Shown in pieces: positions 9,410-18,345 of a DNA stretch of 64,000 nucleotides; within the stretch, counting starts at the first letter, position 1; each line of letters opens with the position of its first letter. Position numbers and translations under genes: made by a program. The notes under the pieces are model-generated. The model was not told where the DNA came from. It saw nothing but the letters and a program-made list of their open reading frames with translations, and did not search any database. This stretch comes from Hyphomicrobiales bacterium (lineage in GTDB: Bacteria > Pseudomonadota > Alphaproteobacteria > Rhizobiales > Rhizobiaceae): assembly GCA_900473185.1 (NCBI GenBank), contig UCKU01000003.1:112382-176381 (forward strand). Direction: 5' to 3'.

Positions 9410-10597
9410 ATGACGGAAACGCATAAAAAGAGCTGGCTGCGAGCCCACGGGCATACCGGCAGCAGGGTCACATTCCTGGAACTCTTCTTCGATCTCGTTT
9501 TCGTCTTTTCCATTTCACAGCTGTCGCACGCGCTTTTTGCGCATTACACGCTGCTGGGTGCCGCCGAAGCCGCACTGATGATGTTTGCCGTCTGGTGGGT
9601 GTGGATCTTCACCGCCTGGGTGACGAACTGGCTTGATCCGGAGCGCATGCCGGTGCGCAGCATGCTGATCGTGCTGATGCTGCTCGGCCTCGTGCTCTCG
9701 GCCTCCATTCCCGAAGCCTTCGGCGAAAAGGGTCTGTTGTTCGCCTCAGCTTATGTGTTGATGCAGGTCGGTCGCTCGCTCTTCACCACCTATGCGATGC
9801 AGGCTGCGGGCCGTTCGGCCACGATCAATTTCGTGCGTATCACCACTTACCTTGCCGTTGCCGGCGTGTTCTGGATCGCCGGCGGTCTTCTGGAGCATGA
9901 GACGCGGCTGATCTGCTGGGTGATCGCGCTCTTGATCGAATATTCCGGGCCGGCTCTCGGCTTTGCGGTGCCCGGCCTCGGCAAATCCAAGACGGAGGAG
10001 TGGGACGTTTCCGGCGCGCATATGGCGGAGCGTTGCGCGCTCTTCATCATCATCTGCCTCGGCGAAGCGATCCTCGTTTCCGGCCGTACCTTCTCCGAAA
10101 TGGAATTCTCGGTCATGACCGGGGTGGTCTTCCTGATCGGCTTCATTGGCACGGTTGCCATGTGGTGGCTCTATTTCCGCTTCGGCCATGAGCGGGCGGC
10201 GCATCGCATCGAGCATGAGGATACGCCGGGGAGCTTAGCGCGGCAGGCCTTCACCTATGCGCATATCCCGATCCTGGCAGGCATCATCGTGCATGCGGTG
10301 GCGGTGGAATTCATGTTCGAGCATCCGCATGAGGCGGGCAATCTGGCCATCGCGGCCTCCGTGCTCGGCGGCTCCGGCCTCTTCCTTATCGGCAATCTCT
10401 GGTTCAAGGGCGCCACCAGCGGCCGCCTGCCGCTCTCGCATCTCGCCGGAATCGTGATCCTGATCCTCTGCGCATTCCTGGCGCCCTTCATGCAGGTCTA
10501 TGTGATGGGCATTCTGGCAGCGCTGGTGCTGATCGTCGTGGCAGCGTGGGAATACAAGTCGCTGACGCGCGGGCCAGCGGGGCCGGTACTGCACTGA
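9410..10597 (+). CDS. Low temperature requirement protein A (LtrA)
   Basis: A 395-residue integral membrane protein with about ten to eleven hydrophobic segments. The family hallmark is at the N-terminus: VTFLELFFDLVFVFSISQLS. Further matches are WWVWIFTAWVTNWLDPERMP and AERCALFIIICLGEAILVSG. LtrA was named from a cold-growth phenotype in Listeria; its molecular function is unknown. It ends one base before the stop of the convergent marR gene. Confidence 0.9.
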   Translation: MTETHKKSWLRAHGHTGSRVTFLELFFDLVFVFSISQLSHALFAHYTLLGAAEAALMMFAVWWVWIFTAWVTNWLDPERMPVRSMLIVLMLLGLVLSASIPEAFGEKGLLFASAYVLMQVGRSLFTTYAMQAAGRSATINFVRITTYLAVAGVFWIAGGLLEHETRLICWVIALLIEYSGPALGFAVPGLGKSKTEEWDVSGAHMAERCALFIIICLGEAILVSGRTFSEMEFSVMTGVVFLIGFIGTVAMWWLYFRFGHERAAHRIEHEDTPGSLARQAFTYAHIPILAGIIVHAVAVEFMFEHPHEAGNLAIAASVLGGSGLFLIGNLWFKGATSGRLPLSHLAGIVILILCAFLAPFMQVYVMGILAALVLIVVAAWEYKSLTRGPAGPVLH

Positions 10598-10598
10598 C

Positions 10599-11066
10599 TT
10601 AATCCTCGTCTCTCAAATCCTGCAGCAGCACGCCGATGATGCGCTCCATCGAATCGGCGGTTGCCATGCATTGCTCGATCGGCTCGGCAGAGAGCGTGCG
10701 CTCTATTAGGCCGGTCTGGATCGCCATGGCCTGTTCGGTCAACTTGCGACCCTCGGGCGTCAGATGCAGGCGCAGCACGCGCTTGTCGCGCTCGTCGTCG
10801 CGGCGCAGGATCAGGCCGCGCTTTTCCATCTGCGGCAGGAGCATGCTCATATTGGAGCGGCCGACCAGCAGCTTGCGGGCCAGCTCCTGCTGCGAAATTC
10901 CTTCGAAGCGGTAGAGATTGACGAGAATATCGAGATGCGGCGGCTTGATATCGAGATCGGATAACGAGCGCGCCAGGGATTGCTGCATGAGCTGGCAGGC
11001 GCGAGCCACCGCGATCCAGCTGCGAAAACGCGGGTGATCCCAGGGTAGGGATTGATTTTTGTTCAT
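10599..11066 (-). CDS. MarR-family transcriptional regulator
   Basis: A 155-residue winged-helix repressor. GISQQELARKLLVGRSNMSMLLPQMEKRG is the recognition-helix region (in two pieces GISQQELARKLLVGRS and NMSMLLPQMEKRG), and RRDDERDKRVLRLHLTPEG is the wing. It is divergent from an alpha/beta hydrolase with only 45 bases between start codons. A 16-bp dyad lies in that gap, so it probably represses itself and the hydrolase. Ligand unknown. Confidence 0.9.
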   Translation of the reverse strand: MNKNQSLPWDHPRFRSWIAVARACQLMQQSLARSLSDLDIKPPHLDILVNLYRFEGISQQELARKLLVGRSNMSMLLPQMEKRGLILRRDDERDKRVLRLHLTPEGRKLTEQAMAIQTGLIERTLSAEPIEQCMATADSMERIIGVLLQDLRDED

Positions 11067-11079
11067 CGTTGTACTTTAT

Positions 11080-11095
11080 TGTTCAGTGTTGAACA
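11080..11095. promoter_or_regulatory. Candidate MarR operator
   Basis: TGTTCA-GTGT-TGAACA, a perfect 6-bp dyad, extended imperfectly to TTATTGTTCA and TGAACATTAT. It sits 14 bases from the marR start and 17 from the hydrolase start, so a bound dimer would cover both promoters or the translation-start regions. Confidence 0.6.
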
Positions 11096-11111
11096 TTATC
11101 GGAATCCCATC

Positions 11112-12062
11112 ATGGCAAAATTTGCGCTTGAGGTCACCCGCCTCGGATTTTCGCTCATGCAATCCGTTTCTCCGCGTCTTGCCGGCGAGGCGGCCTTCCG
11201 GCTGTTCTGCCGAACGCCATCCGTCAAGCCGAAAGGCGAGAAGGCGAAGGCGGCGCATGCGGCGGGTGTTGCCAGGCTTGCGGGCGCGGAACGCTTCCTA
11301 CTGCCCGTCGAGGGGAAGCGCGCCCATGCCTACCGGCTGAATGGCGGGGCGATCGGGCGGCGCAAGCGTTACCTCGTCACCCATGGCTGGGGCTCCGGTA
11401 TGGCCTATATGGCCGATCTGGTGACGATGCTGGCGGATTCCGGCGCGGAAGTAATCGCGCTCGATTTTCCCGGCCATGGCCGTGCCGGCGGACGCTTCCT
11501 GCATATGGGGCTGGCGGTCAAGGCGATTGCGGCCGCGGAAGCGCGCTTCGGCCGCTTCGATGCCGTCATCGGCCATTCCTTCGGCGGTGCTGCGCTGATG
11601 GTCTCCGCCTCCGCCATTCTGCCTGACGTGAAACCCGTCTCGACCGAGCGCATGGTGCTGATCGGCTCGCCAAGCGAAATGCAATGGCTGTTTACCGATT
11701 TCGGCCGGATGCTGCGGCTGAAGCCGGCCGCGCAGGCCGCGCTCGAGGATGTCGTGCAGCGTATCACCGGTCGCAGACTTGAGGATTTCGACGCGGGAAA
11801 AACCGCCGCGGGCATCGGCAAGCCGGTGCTGGTGATCCATGCCGAGGACGACAAGGAAGTCAGTGCCGCCCATGCGCGGCGTTATGCGGCCTCTGGCGGG
11901 CAGGTGCGGCTGTCCTGGGCGAACGGTTTTGGCCACCGGCGCATCATTTCGGCAGGCCCCGTTCTTGGCGAAGTCGCGGCGTTTCTGGCTGAGGAAGACA
12001 TCAAAAAACCTGCTGAGATCATTCCGATTTTTGAGCTTCCGGCGCGCCGTGCATCGGTGTAG
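11112..12062 (+). CDS. Alpha/beta hydrolase
   Basis: A 316-residue hydrolase. VTHGWGSG forms the oxyanion-hole region, GHSFGGAA holds the nucleophile Ser, the acid lies in VIHAEDDKEV and the His in GFGHRRII. ATG 11112 begins at MAKFALEV; the longer frame from 11052 would run through the operator. Substrate unknown; esterase or lipase-like. Probably derepressed when the divergent MarR regulator binds its ligand. Confidence 0.87.
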   Translation: MAKFALEVTRLGFSLMQSVSPRLAGEAAFRLFCRTPSVKPKGEKAKAAHAAGVARLAGAERFLLPVEGKRAHAYRLNGGAIGRRKRYLVTHGWGSGMAYMADLVTMLADSGAEVIALDFPGHGRAGGRFLHMGLAVKAIAAAEARFGRFDAVIGHSFGGAALMVSASAILPDVKPVSTERMVLIGSPSEMQWLFTDFGRMLRLKPAAQAALEDVVQRITGRRLEDFDAGKTAAGIGKPVLVIHAEDDKEVSAAHARRYAASGGQVRLSWANGFGHRRIISAGPVLGEVAAFLAEEDIKKPAEIIPIFELPARRASV

Positions 12063-12095
12063 CGTCCGGCCGGTCGCCAACAGGACGGGGTAGCG

Positions 12096-12707
12096 ATGAA
12101 GATCATCAGCAGCATCGAAGAGCTCAACGAAATCTATGGCGCGGGCCTGTCGCAGGCATCCGTCGACAAGGTGACGAAACGGCTGACACCGCTCTACCGG
12201 CATATGATCGAGATCTCGCCCTTTACCGCGCTTGCGACCGTTGGCCCGGAAGGGCTCGACTGTTCGCCGCGCGGCGATATCGGCGGCGTGGTGCGCATCG
12301 TCGATGACACGACACTGCATCTTCCCGACTGGCGCGGCAACAACCGCGTCGATTCGCTTTCCAACATCGTGCGCGATCCACGCCTGTCGCTGATGTTCCT
12401 CATTCCCGGCTCGAATACCGTGATGCGCATCAACGGCCGCGGCGTAGTGTCCAATGACGAGGCGCTGCTTGCGAGTTTCGAGATGGACGGCAAACATCCG
12501 CGCACGGTTATCGTCATCAGCATCGTCGAGGTCTATTTCCAGTGCGCGCGTGCCGTGATGCGCGCCGAACTGTGGAATGCCGAGCGATTCATCGATCCCA
12601 CGAATTTGCCGACGCCCGGCCAGATGCTGAAGGATGCGGTAGGGGATTTCGATCATGAGACTTATGATCGGGAATGGCCGGCGCGGGCTGCCAAGACGAT
12701 GTGGTGA
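12096..12707 (+). CDS. Pyridoxamine 5'-phosphate oxidase-family flavoprotein
   Basis: A 203-residue split-barrel protein of the MSMEG_1061-like group that binds FMN. Visible segments are FTALATVGPEGLDCSPRGD, LPDWRGNNRVDSLSNIV, LMFLIPGSNTVMRINGRG and the C-terminal KHPRTVIVISIVEVYFQC, where Cys-Ala-Arg replaces the usual basic flavin contact. It is not PdxH itself, which is longer and carries other signatures. It follows the hydrolase by 33 bases and is probably cotranscribed with it. Confidence 0.82.
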   Translation: MKIISSIEELNEIYGAGLSQASVDKVTKRLTPLYRHMIEISPFTALATVGPEGLDCSPRGDIGGVVRIVDDTTLHLPDWRGNNRVDSLSNIVRDPRLSLMFLIPGSNTVMRINGRGVVSNDEALLASFEMDGKHPRTVIVISIVEVYFQCARAVMRAELWNAERFIDPTNLPTPGQMLKDAVGDFDHETYDREWPARAAKTMW

Positions 12708-12764
12708 GGTGAGGGCGCGCCGGGCAGTGACGTCCTCACCAACCTTAGTTGATTGTCAGCACGA

Positions 12765-12901
12765 GCGGCCCCCTCATCCGCCTGCCGGCACCTTTTCCCG
12801 CTGGGGAGAAGGGGATGCCGCGACCGTCTCCGCATTCTCAAAGGCATCGTAGGCCTCGTTCCCTCTACCCAGCGGGGAGAGGGTTGGGGTGAGGGGGCCG
12901 C
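12765..12901. repeat. RIME-like palindromic intergenic repeat
   Basis: A 137-base element with perfect 12-bp terminal inverted repeats (GCGGCCCCCTCA ... TGAGGGGGCCGC). It contains inner segments such as CCTCATCCGCCTGCCGGCAC and GGGGAGAGGG that resemble the mosaic palindromes scattered between genes in rhizobia. It lies between two convergent genes. The family name is from memory of such elements, not a search. Confidence 0.65.
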
Positions 12902-12934
12902 ACATTCTAAAAAGCAACAGGCGTTCCTCGGCAC

Positions 12935-14482
12935 CTAAGCCGCCACTCTCCTCGGAAACAGCACGGCGTCCGACGCCGTCCTGACCCCGTCAACGACAAG
13001 CGGCGTCTCATAGACATCAGGCACCTCAATCCCAAGCCTTGAATGCAGTGCCTCCGCTGATCGCGGCAGGAAGGGCAGGAGGCAGCGAGCAACGATCGCC
13101 AGTCCATAGACCTGCTCAGCAAGGCAGCCGCCAAGACGATCAACCGTCGCCTGCCGTTCTGCCAGCGTGAGATCGCCAAGCAGCGCCTTCGCATCCGCCC
13201 ATGGAGCGCGTTTGGCAAAACGCCGGTTCGCCTCGCCGACAAAGGCGAAGACATCCGCAAGGCCGACATGCAGCTCATAAGCATCGAAAGCCTCGGCTAC
13301 TTTCGCTGGAAGGCGCGTCGCCTCCTGCGTGAAATCACTCTCCTGCAGCGGCGGAACGACCCCTCCGAAAGCAGACGCGACAAGTGCCAGCACCCGGTTG
13401 GCGAGATTGCCGAGCTGGCCGCCAAGCTCTCCTGTCCATGCCGCTTCCAGACGCTCGGCCGAGAAGTCGCCATCGTCACCGGAGCGGATATGCCGGAGCA
13501 GGTAATAGCGCAGCGCATCCGGCGTACCGTAGGCGTCGATGATGGCTTCCGGGTCGATGCCATTGCCGGCGGATTTGCCGATCTTTCTGCCGTCGACCGT
13601 CACATAGCCATGCACCGATATCGACGACGGCGGCGGCAGACCAGCCGCGAGGAGGATAGCCGGCCAATAGATGGCATGAAATTTCGAGATGCCCTTGCCG
13701 ACGACATGGATGCGCTCACCGCTGGCTGTCCAGTAACGATTGAATAGTGTCGGATCAGAGCCATAGCCGAGGCCGGTCAGATAGTTCGCCAGCGCGTCGA
13801 ACCAGACATAGACGACCTCGTCGCTCTCGGGCACGGCAACACCCCAGCCACGTGCCCGCTCGGCGCTGCGCGACACGCTGATATCGTCGAGTCCGCGCCG
13901 CAGCAGGGCCAGCACCTCATTGCGCCGGTGGGCCGGCACGATGGCGAGTTCGCCGGTCTCGATCAGTTGCAGGATGCGGTCGCCATAGCGGGAGAGGCGG
14001 AAGAACCAGTTCTCCTCGCGGACGAGTTCGAGAGGGATGCCGTGTTCCGGGCAGCGCCCGTCAGTGAGTTCCGACGCCTCGTAGAACTGCTCGCAACCGA
14101 CGCAATAGAGGCCCTCATAGGCCTTGCGATAGAGGTCACCATTCGCAGCACAAGCCTTCCACAAGGCGTGCACGCAGGCGACATGCCTTGGATCGCGCGA
14201 GGTGCGCACGAATTCGTCGTTGGAAATATCGAGCCGTGTCCCCAACTGCTCGAAGCGGTCGGCATTGGCGTTGACGAAATCCGCCACAGGCAGGCCGGCG
14301 GCTTCCGCCGAGCGAACGTTCTTCAGGCTGTTGTCATCGGTACCGCACTGGAACCGCACATCGCGGCCAAGCAGGCGGAAGTGGCGCGCATAGGCATCGG
14401 CCTGCACGAGTTCGAGCGCAAAGCCCACATGCGGGGCGGCGTTCACGTAGGGGATCGAGGTGGTGATATAGGTCTTGTTCAT
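12935..14482 (-). CDS. metG: Methionyl-tRNA synthetase, atypical (second-type)
   Basis: Class I synthetase that charges tRNA with methionine. The HIGH motif is PHVGFALE at about residues 17-24 and the KMSKS motif is changed to GRKIGKSAGNG. A zinc-knuckle candidate is CVGC followed about 15 residues later by CPEH. 515 residues, with no C-terminal tRNA-binding extension. The active-site motifs differ from the usual housekeeping alphaproteobacterial form, so this is probably a second MetRS; whether a standard copy exists lies outside the window. AAGGA precedes ATG 14482. Expression appears to be set by the leader-peptide attenuator at 14531-14640. Confidence 0.88.
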   Translation of the reverse strand: MNKTYITTSIPYVNAAPHVGFALELVQADAYARHFRLLGRDVRFQCGTDDNSLKNVRSAEAAGLPVADFVNANADRFEQLGTRLDISNDEFVRTSRDPRHVACVHALWKACAANGDLYRKAYEGLYCVGCEQFYEASELTDGRCPEHGIPLELVREENWFFRLSRYGDRILQLIETGELAIVPAHRRNEVLALLRRGLDDISVSRSAERARGWGVAVPESDEVVYVWFDALANYLTGLGYGSDPTLFNRYWTASGERIHVVGKGISKFHAIYWPAILLAAGLPPPSSISVHGYVTVDGRKIGKSAGNGIDPEAIIDAYGTPDALRYYLLRHIRSGDDGDFSAERLEAAWTGELGGQLGNLANRVLALVASAFGGVVPPLQESDFTQEATRLPAKVAEAFDAYELHVGLADVFAFVGEANRRFAKRAPWADAKALLGDLTLAERQATVDRLGGCLAEQVYGLAIVARCLLPFLPRSAEALHSRLGIEVPDVYETPLVVDGVRTASDAVLFPRRVAA

Positions 14483-14530
14483 CGGTTGATCCTTTCGAAG
14501 GCTGGTTGCCCCGCGAGACGGATCGCCAAA

Positions 14531-14604
14531 TGAAAAGACCGCCTCAAGGGCGGTCGCTGGTGCATTCTGGACGCACGAAACCCGCCACGCTATGAGCGCG
14601 GCAT
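14531..14604 (-). promoter_or_regulatory. Transcription attenuator of the methionyl-tRNA synthetase gene
   Basis: Reading the minus strand, three structures can be drawn. The protector hairpin pairs 14602-14595 with 14591-14584 (GCCGCGCT/AGCGTGGC, 8 bp with one G-U). A possible antiterminator pairs GGCGG (14586-14582) with CCGCC (14553-14549) around an inner GTGC/GCAC stem (14576-14573 with 14563-14560). The terminator is GACCGCC-CTTGA-GGCGGTC (14555-14537) followed by TTTTCATTT. Protector and antiterminator share bases, as do antiterminator and terminator, so they exclude each other. The three Met codons end where the protector starts. A ribosome stalled there would block the protector and favour readthrough. 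This is the standard trp-type logic; folding energies were not computed. Confidence 0.85.
14537..14555 (-). terminator. Attenuator terminator hairpin before metG
   Basis: Perfect 7-bp stem GACCGCC/GGCGGTC with a five-base CTTGA loop, followed on the minus strand by TTTTCATTT. It lies 54 bases upstream of the metG start codon, not at a gene end, which marks it as regulatory. Confidence 0.9.
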
Positions 14605-14640
14605 CATCATCACTGACGTGCTGATTGCGGTTCTGTCCAT
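14590..14640 (-). CDS. Met-rich leader peptide of the MetRS attenuator
   Basis: A 16-codon ORF encoding MDRTAISTSVMMMPRS and ending in TAG. Three consecutive ATG codons occupy 14610-14602. No Shine-Dalgarno sequence precedes the start. The upstream promoter-like sequence would place +1 at or within two bases of the A of ATG, so the leader may be translated from a leaderless mRNA, as known for the rhizobial trp leader. Its likely role is to sense Met-tRNA charging by ribosome stalling, not to act as a peptide. Confidence 0.82.
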   Translation of the reverse strand: MDRTAISTSVMMMPRS

Positions 14641-14648
14641 GCGGGATG

Positions 14649-14677
14649 TGGTATCACCCGGCGCGAATTCAGACAAG
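14649..14677 (-). promoter_or_regulatory. Putative promoter of the metG leader transcript
   Basis: CTTGTC (14677-14672), a 17-base spacer and ATACCA (14654-14649) on the minus strand. The ATG of the leader peptide begins eight bases after the -10-like hexamer, so transcription would begin at about 14642-14640. It fits in the 44 bases between the lysR stop and the leader ATG. Confidence 0.55.
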
Positions 14678-14684
14678 CGCGGCC

Positions 14685-15590
14685 TCAGGCATTTTCCGCG
14701 GGATGAAATTTCAATGCCTCAACCAGCATCGTGAAGGCGGGCGAGGGATGCCGCCTTGACGGGTAGTAGAGATGATAGCCGGGAAAGGGTGGGGACCATT
14801 CGTCCAGCACCTGCACGAGGCGCCCGCTGTCCAGATATTGCCTGACGACGTCTTCGTGGACAAAGGCCAAGCCATAACCATCGAGTGCCGCCCTGATCAT
14901 CTGCGGCACGCCATTGAACGCGACTTGCCCATCGACCCTGACGCGCATCTCATGTCCGTCACGTTCGAATTCCCAGGGATAGAAGCCGCCATAGGTTGGC
15001 AGGCGTATGTTGATGCATCGATGCGCCGTCAGTTCCTGCGGCGAGGCGGGCGCCGGTCTTTCTGCCAGATATGACGGAGCACCCACGACGATCATTCGCG
15101 CCAGCGGCCCGATGCGAACGGCGATCATGTCCTTTTCCACCTGGTCGCCAAGCCGGACGCCGGCATCGAAGCGCTCCGCGACAATATCCGTCAACGCCAG
15201 ATCTGCGATCAGCTCGACCTTGATGTCGGGATAGTCGGCCAGGAATTTCGACAGCTTCGGCCACAGAAGCGTGTCGATCGCATGCTGGCCGGCGGTGATC
15301 CTGAAACTTCCCGCAGGCTTTTCCCGGTATTCGCTCAGTGCTGACAGTTGCGCGTCGATGCTGCCGAATGCCGGGCTGAGCGTTGCCAGCAGTTGTTCGC
15401 CTGCCGTCGTCGGCGCGAGACTGCGCGTCGTGCGGGTCAGCAGGCGTACGCCCAACCGTTCCTCCAGCCGGCGAATAATGAGGCTGAGCGATGACTGCGA
15501 TGTTCCGAGACGCGCAGCCGCCTTGGTAAAGCTCTGCTCCTCGGCAACCGCCAGAAACGCCATGAGATCGCCCAGGTCTTCGCGCCGCAT
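14685..15590 (-). CDS. LysR-family transcriptional regulator
   Basis: A 301-residue regulator. The N-terminal winged helix (AFLAVAEEQSFTKAAARLGT, then SQSSLSLIIRRLEERLGVRL) is followed by the periplasmic-binding-like effector domain starting near residue 90. It is divergent from the DUF2255/CMD/AKR run at 15706-17834 and probably controls it. The intergenic region contains an ATATAAG...TCATAT partial dyad near 15603-15622 that fits a loose T-N11-A LysR site. Confidence 0.92.
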   Translation of the reverse strand: MRREDLGDLMAFLAVAEEQSFTKAAARLGTSQSSLSLIIRRLEERLGVRLLTRTTRSLAPTTAGEQLLATLSPAFGSIDAQLSALSEYREKPAGSFRITAGQHAIDTLLWPKLSKFLADYPDIKVELIADLALTDIVAERFDAGVRLGDQVEKDMIAVRIGPLARMIVVGAPSYLAERPAPASPQELTAHRCINIRLPTYGGFYPWEFERDGHEMRVRVDGQVAFNGVPQMIRAALDGYGLAFVHEDVVRQYLDSGRLVQVLDEWSPPFPGYHLYYPSRRHPSPAFTMLVEALKFHPAENA

Positions 15591-15705
15591 TTATTGATCT
15601 CCGATATAAGTCCAATCTCATATTACCGCCTAATCGAAACAAAAGGCAGGGTCTATGGTGTTGGGCAGTGACACAAGCCTGCTGGCAATGGACGGAGCCT
15701 CGATC

Positions 15706-16086
15706 ATGGCATGGTCAAAAGACGAACTGACGCGCATCGCCGCGTCCGATGATCTGCATATTTCCCCTTTCCGTGATGATGGCGTCACCTATGGCACGCC
15801 GACATGGATCTGGTCGGTCGTCGTCGACGGCGCCCTGTTCGTGCGCGGTTACAATGGCCAGGCTTCGCGCTGGTATCAGGCGGCGCTGAAGCAAAAAGCC
15901 GGGCGCATCAGTGCAGCAGGAATGACGGCGGACGTCACGTTTAAACCCGTTGTCGATGCGGCGACCTGCGACAGGATCGATGATGCCTATAGGGCAAAAT
16001 ATGCCGGAAACCGCTACCTCGATCCGATGATCGGTGCGCGAGCGCGAGCCGCCACAATCCGCGTGGAAGCGGTCCGCAACTCATAG
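15706..16086 (+). CDS. DUF2255-family protein
   Basis: A 126-residue small protein with the DUF2255 pattern: DELTRIAASDDLHISPFRDD, then VDGALFVRGYNGQASRWYQA and DDAYRAKYAGNRYLDPMIG. Function unknown; the fold resembles F420/FMN-binding split barrels and the family often sits beside oxidoreductases, as here. ATG 15706 has GGAG eight bases upstream and is preferred to ATG 15655. The stop is six bases before the next gene. Confidence 0.87.
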   Translation: MAWSKDELTRIAASDDLHISPFRDDGVTYGTPTWIWSVVVDGALFVRGYNGQASRWYQAALKQKAGRISAAGMTADVTFKPVVDAATCDRIDDAYRAKYAGNRYLDPMIGARARAATIRVEAVRNS

Positions 16087-16091
16087 ACCGA

Positions 16092-16823
16092 ATGGACGAA
16101 GCAATGCCGAACTCTCATACCTTGCACCAGACGCTCAGCCTCGACGATATCAGGAGCGTCTCGCCCGCAATGGCTGATTATACCGAGAAGGCCATTGTCG
16201 GCGACCTGTGGAAACGGCCCATGCTGACGGCGAGGGATCGCTGCGTCATCACCCTCTCGGCGCTGATTGCCCGCAACCAGACCATTTCGATGCCGCATTA
16301 CGTCAAGCTCGCTCTCGACAACAGTGTCCTGCCTGCCGAGATATCCGAGATCATCACGCATCTCGCCTTTTATTGCGGCTGGCCCAACGCCTATTTTGCA
16401 GTCGAGATCATCAAGGATATTTTCACTGAGCGCGGCATCGGCGCTGAACGGTTGCCGGCGGCAGTGCCCGAGCTGCTGCCGCTCGATGAGCCAAGCGAGT
16501 TTAGGCGTGCCGCCGCCGTTGAGGCCAATTTCGGCGAGATCTCAGCTGGCGTCGTCCATTACACCGGCGAACTGTTGTTCAAGAACCTGTGGCTGCGTCC
16601 GGATCTCGCCCCGCGCGACAGAAGCCTGGTGACGGTTAGCGCGCTCATAGCGACAGGGCAGGTGGCGCAGATCACCTATCATCTCGGCCGCGCCATGGAT
16701 AACGGCCTGACCCGCGAGCAGGCGTCCGAAGCGCTGACACAGCTTGCATTCTATTGCGGCTGGCCCTGCGTCTTCTCGGCCATGCCCGTCGTCAAGGACG
16801 TTTTCGCCAGCCGCCAAAACTGA
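16092..16823 (+). CDS. Tandem carboxymuconolactone decarboxylase-family protein
   Basis: A 243-residue protein built of two CMD/AhpD-like repeats. Each half ends in nearly the same motif: LAFYCGWPNAYFAVEIIKDI and LAFYCGWPCVFSAMPVVKDV. There is one Cys per repeat rather than the CxxC of AhpD, so peroxidase activity is not implied. Such proteins occur with AKR and LysR genes and may act on quinones or lactones; no specific reaction is assigned. A start at ATG 16104 is also possible. Confidence 0.87.
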   Translation: MDEAMPNSHTLHQTLSLDDIRSVSPAMADYTEKAIVGDLWKRPMLTARDRCVITLSALIARNQTISMPHYVKLALDNSVLPAEISEIITHLAFYCGWPNAYFAVEIIKDIFTERGIGAERLPAAVPELLPLDEPSEFRRAAAVEANFGEISAGVVHYTGELLFKNLWLRPDLAPRDRSLVTVSALIATGQVAQITYHLGRAMDNGLTREQASEALTQLAFYCGWPCVFSAMPVVKDVFASRQN

Positions 16824-17834
<1,011 letters not shown>

Positions 17835-17934
17835 CCGGCGGCCATGTCGCTTCCGTTCTAGCTGAAGGCCGGCATGGCTGCTTTCCAGCCATTGTAAGCT
17901 ATCCTGCGCGGTCTTGAAGCGCATGGAGGACGCG

Positions 17935-18333
17935 ATGGCGATGGAAAGCGTGAGAACCGGTGGCTGCGCCTGCGGCGCAGTCCGGTATGAAGTCGAAGGT
18001 GAGCCGTATCAATCCGGGCTCTGCCACTGCACCAAATGCCGGAAGCTGACCGGTTCCATCTTTTCGGCAACGGCGAACTGGCATCGCTCGAAGTTCAAGA
18101 TGGACGGCGAGATCAGCAGCTACGACAAGCGGTCCTTCTGCCCGATCTGCGGATCGCGGCTGTTCTTCATGCTGGATGATGCCATCGAAGTCTTCATCGG
18201 CACCCTGGATCAGGCGCCCAACGATATCAGGCCCATGGTCGAGGTCTGGACCGTCCGCCGCGAACCCTGGCTGCCGCGGGTTCCGGGTGTCCGGCTCTAC
18301 GATAAAGACGAGCACCCGCCCTCAGATCGGTAG
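17935..18333 (+). CDS. GFA-family (glutathione-dependent formaldehyde-activating-like) protein
   Basis: A 132-residue zinc protein. Cysteines lie in GGCACGAVRYE, LCHCTKCRKLTG and FCPICGSRLFF, the usual GFA arrangement with two metal sites. Despite the name, most members have no proven formaldehyde role. GGAGG at 17925-17929 is five bases before ATG 17935, which sets the start; the frame is open from 17914. It is convergent with the ROK regulator. Confidence 0.9.
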   Translation: MAMESVRTGGCACGAVRYEVEGEPYQSGLCHCTKCRKLTGSIFSATANWHRSKFKMDGEISSYDKRSFCPICGSRLFFMLDDAIEVFIGTLDQAPNDIRPMVEVWTVRREPWLPRVPGVRLYDKDEHPPSDR

Positions 18334-18345
18334 GCGCGCGCGTCG

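Noticed and set aside
11298-12656. 452-codon minus-strand ORF antisense to the hydrolase and flavoprotein genes
   Set aside because: Translation lacks any family motif and is His/Arg/Asp-rich, as expected from a mirror frame of high-GC coding DNA. The plus-strand genes carry catalytic motifs and ribosome-binding sites.
14483-14640. SAM or T-box riboswitch before metG
   Set aside because: The leader ORF with Met codons and the three alternative stems explain the region better. No T-box bulge or SAM-aptamer core was recognised.
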